Assembly (NCBI GenBank): GCA_947846985.1
Contig: CANTUZ010000014.1
Coordinates: forward strand, 10,771,837 to 10,835,836
Reading direction: 5' to 3'
DNA length: 64,000 nucleotides
DNA from: Fratercula arctica
Lineage: Eukaryota; Chordata; Aves; Charadriiformes; Alcidae
Part shown: positions 61,930 to 64,000 of the stretch, one piece after another
Position numbering within the stretch: position 1 is the stretch's first letter
Layout: each line of letters begins with the position of its first letter
Position numbers and translations under genes: made by a program
The notes under the pieces: generated by a model
Databases searched by the model: none
The model's input: the letters and a program-made list of their open reading frames with translations, nothing else
Told to the model about the DNA's origin: nothing

Positions 61930-62270
61930 CACGGGGAGGACACGGGGCGGGGGGGGGGGGGGAACATGGCGGGGGACGGACGGACGGACGGGGACAGATG
62001 GGGGACGGCGGCTCGGGGGGGGGGGGGGGGGCAGGGGGGGATGTGGGGGAGGTCAGATGTAGGGCACGGGGTGGGGGGGGGGACAGAGAGGCCACGGGGA
62101 TGTGGGGGATGTGGGGCGGGGGGGGGACACGGGATGTCAGATGTGGGGCAGGGGGGGATGTGGGGCATGGTGGGGGGGGGGGACACACTTATGGGTCACA
62201 GGGGACTTGTGGGTCCGCGGCGTCACCTCGATGCCCCCCCCCCCCAGATAACAGCCTGGGCGGCACTTGG
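61930..62270. other. FITM1-DCAF11 intergenic
   Basis: G-rich spacer with GATGTGGGGCAGGGGGG repeats. No TATA or CCAAT motif stands out; a FITM1 promoter must lie here or in the open frame upstream of exon 1. Confidence 0.45.
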
Positions 62271-62282
62271 GGGTCACAGCGG

Positions 62283-62288
62283 TTTATT
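62283..62288 (-). terminator. DCAF11 poly(A) signal overlapping the stop codon
   Basis: AATAAA on the minus strand; its internal TAA is the in-frame stop of DCAF11, so the 3' UTR would be only tens of bases long. Confidence 0.65.
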
Positions 62289-62379
62289 GTGGGGCGACGC
62301 CGTGGGGCGGGGGGTGCCCCCCCCCCGTGTCCTCCTCCTGCGGCTCCCGGTAGCCCCATAGACGGACGGTGCCGTCCCA
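62284..62379 (-). CDS. DCAF11: DCAF11 terminal exon
   Basis: Encodes WDGTVRLWGYREPQEEDTGG and ends HGVAPQ, stop TAA at 62284-62286. Confidence 0.92.
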   Translation of the reverse strand, partial: WDGTVRLWGYREPQEEDTGGGHPPPHGVAPQ

Positions 62380-64000
62380 CTGCCGGGGGGAAAGGGGTCA
62401 GCCCGCCCCATAGCAACCCCCCACACACCCATAGAGAACCCCCCAGCCCCATAGACACCCCCTACAGACCCACAGACCCAGCCCCACAGATTCCCCCCCC
62501 CCCGCCCTATAAACACCTCCCAGCCCCATAGATCCAGCCCCACAGAGACCCCTGGACCCAGAGATCCAGCCCCATAGAACCCCCCCCAGCCCCACAGATC
62601 CCCCCAGCCCCACAGTAACACCCCCAGCCCCACAGAGACCCCCTCAGCCCCATAGATCCATCCCCATAGACGGCCCCAGCCCCACAGAGATCCCCAAGCC
62701 CCATAGATCCAGCCCCATAGAAACCCCTAACCCCACAGATCCAGCCCCATAGATGGCCCCAGCCCCACAGAAACCCCCCAGCCCCATAGAGACCCCCCCT
62801 CAAGCCCCATAGATCCAGCCCCATGGAGACACCGCCACCCCCCCCGCCCCCACAGGCCCCGCCCCCTCCGCAAGCCCCACCCACCGAGGCGGTGGCCAGG
62901 GCCCCGCCCTGGGGGTGCCAGCAGACGTCCCGCACGCAGGCGCCGTGATTGGTCAGCCGCCGCACGGCCCGCCCACTCAGCACGTCGTACACTGACGTCA
63001 CCGGGGGGGGGGGCGGGGCCAGAGCCAACGTCAGGCCACGCCCCCAATCACAGGCCACGCCCCCCGATCCCCCCTTTTCCCTATGACCCCAAGCCCCGCC
63101 CCCACCCACAAGCCCCACCCCCCACCCCGCGCCTGAAGCCACGCCCTCAACGCCGCACCGCACCCCATTGGCCATGGCCCCAGCCCCAAGCCCCGCCCCC
63201 CACCCAGCCTCAAGCCCCGCCCCAGACCCGCCTCCTCCCTCAAACCACGCCCCCTCCCTTTGGCCACGCCCTGCCCCCCGCGCTCTCCCCGCCCCCCCAA
63301 GGACCCGCCTCCCCCCTCGAGGCCCCGCCCCCCCGAGGCCCCGCCCCTCACCCAACACCGCCCCCGAGGCGCTTCCGGCTGCCAGAAAGAGGCCGGGGGG
63401 CGGGGCCAGGCGGCAGCGCAGCAGCGTGTGCAGCACCGCGTGACCCCGGTACGTCATCAGTGAGCTGTCGCCCGGCAACGGCGCCGTCGCCATGGCTACA
63501 GGGAAGACGGGGGCGGGGGTGGGGGGAAGGAGGAGAAGGGGGAGGGTGTCACCATGGCGACCGGACACACAACCCCCCCCGTCGCCATGGCGACTGCCCC
63601 AAGCCACGCCCCCTCCCGCACCATCACCGTGGTGACCACCCCAAGCCACTCCCCCTCCCGCCCCGTCGCCATGGTGACCGCCCCAAGCCACGCCCCCTCC
63701 CGCCCCGTCGCCATGGTGACCGCCCCAAGCCACGCCCCCCCCGCCCCGTCACCATGGTGACCGCCCCAAGCCACGCCCCCTCCCGCCCCATCGCCATGGC
63801 GACCACCCCAAGCCACGCCCCCTCCCGCCCCATCGCCATGGTGACCACCCCAAGCCACTCCCCCTCCCGCCCCGTCGCCATGGTGACCGCCCCAAGCCAC
63901 GCCCCCTCCTGCCCCATTGCCGTGACGACCACCCCAAGCCACGCCCCCTCCTGCCCCGTCGCCTTGGTGACCGCCCCAAGCCACGCCCCCTCCCGCACCA
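62284..64000 (-). CDS. DCAF11: DCAF11, WD-repeat CRL4 adaptor, 3' exons only
   Basis: DDB1-CUL4-associated factor 11, a substrate receptor of CRL4 ubiquitin ligases. Three terminal exons lie in the window: 63352-63495, 62885-62991, 62284-62379; the rest is beyond the right edge. They encode SSLMTYRGHAVLHTLLRCR, then VYDVLSGRAVRRLTNHGACV and RDVCWHPQG, then WDGTVRLWGYREPQEED, in phase. This matches the last WD blades of human DCAF11 (YDLLSGHIVKKLTNHKACV). The C-terminal tail is shorter than in human and ends HGVAPQ; its TAA is part of the AATAAA signal. Confidence 0.92.
62400..62830. repeat. CCCCATAGATCCAGCCCCAC repeats, DCAF11 last intron
   Basis: ~12-24-bp units of CCAGCCCCATAGA and CCAGCCCCACAGA. 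No exon. Confidence 0.9.
62885..62991 (-). CDS. DCAF11: DCAF11 exon (penultimate)
   Basis: Encodes VYDVLSGRAVRRLTNHGACV, then RDVCWHPQGGALATAS. Donor GTGGGT. Confidence 0.93.
63000..63350. repeat. C-rich intron of DCAF11
   Basis: CAAGCCCCGCCCC and GGCCACGCCCCC units, similar to PIP4P1 introns. No exon. Confidence 0.7.
63352..63495 (-). CDS. DCAF11: DCAF11 exon (third from last)
   Basis: Acceptor CTTCCCTGTAG; encodes GDSSLMTYRGHAVLHTLLRC, then LFLAAGSASGAVL. Donor GTGAGG after a split Val. Confidence 0.9.
63545..64000. repeat. 43-bp minisatellite, DCAF11 intron
   Basis: Ten or so units of about 43 bp: GTCGCCATGGTGACC, then GCCCCAAGCCACGCCCCCTC. It runs off the right edge. GTCGCCATGGCGAC-like cores resemble RFX X-box halves. 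Confidence 0.92.

Overview
This window is vertebrate nuclear DNA and looks like a bird (sauropsid) genome, probably a very GC-rich, repeat-choked dot microchromosome. It has spliced genes with GT/AG introns, a CR1-like LINE fragment and an endogenous retrovirus of a type I associate with bird genomes. Short coding exons are islands in kilobases of minisatellite DNA. Nothing prokaryotic is present, and almost all long open frames are by-products of stop-free tandem repeats. I assigned genes by matching exon peptides, splice sites and reading phase to protein families I know; no search was run.

Layout. 1-2150: minisatellites and a possible poly(A) site of a gene off the left edge. 2159-7856 (minus): PIP4P1/TMEM55B, seven coding exons. 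2351-3030, downstream of its stop: a tandem array of E-box/CLEAR motifs. 7857-8285: a divergent GC-rich promoter with an inverted-CCAAT ladder. 8286-20153 (plus): PNP, six exons, each intron filled by a different minisatellite. 20222-24770: four intergenic arrays. 25036-44997 (plus): NDRG2, fifteen exons including a 39-nt cassette exon. Its introns hold (TTTTGGGGGG)-type DNA, a 3.5-kb satellite with a 1,293-bp duplication and a cluster of 15 perfect CArG boxes. 46480-46740: a CpG-rich promoter without a clear gene. 47142-48611 (minus): part of an immunoglobulin-superfamily receptor. 49205-50452: low-repeat DNA with the CR1 fragment. 50453-50952: assembly gap. 51136-55883: defective endogenous retrovirus with paired LTRs. 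55890-59100: minisatellite and A-rich repeats, and a CTCF-like motif. 59122-61883 (minus): FITM1. 62284-63495 and beyond the right edge (minus): the 3' exons of DCAF11.

PIP4P1-PNP and DCAF11-FITM1 keep the same neighbours and relative orientation that I recall from human 14q11-q12, which supports the identifications. The genes do not form one pathway: a lysosomal phosphoinositide phosphatase, a purine-salvage enzyme, an NDRG-family protein, a receptor, an ER lipid-droplet protein and a CRL4 ubiquitin-ligase adaptor.

Four apparent single-base frameshifts occur in otherwise well-conserved exons, at least three of them in C/G homopolymers. I read them as probable sequencing or assembly errors. 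The most unusual non-coding signals are minisatellites that have multiplied transcription-factor motifs: about 12 CLEAR palindromes beside PIP4P1, 15 CArG boxes inside NDRG2 and a long TAATTA array downstream of PNP.
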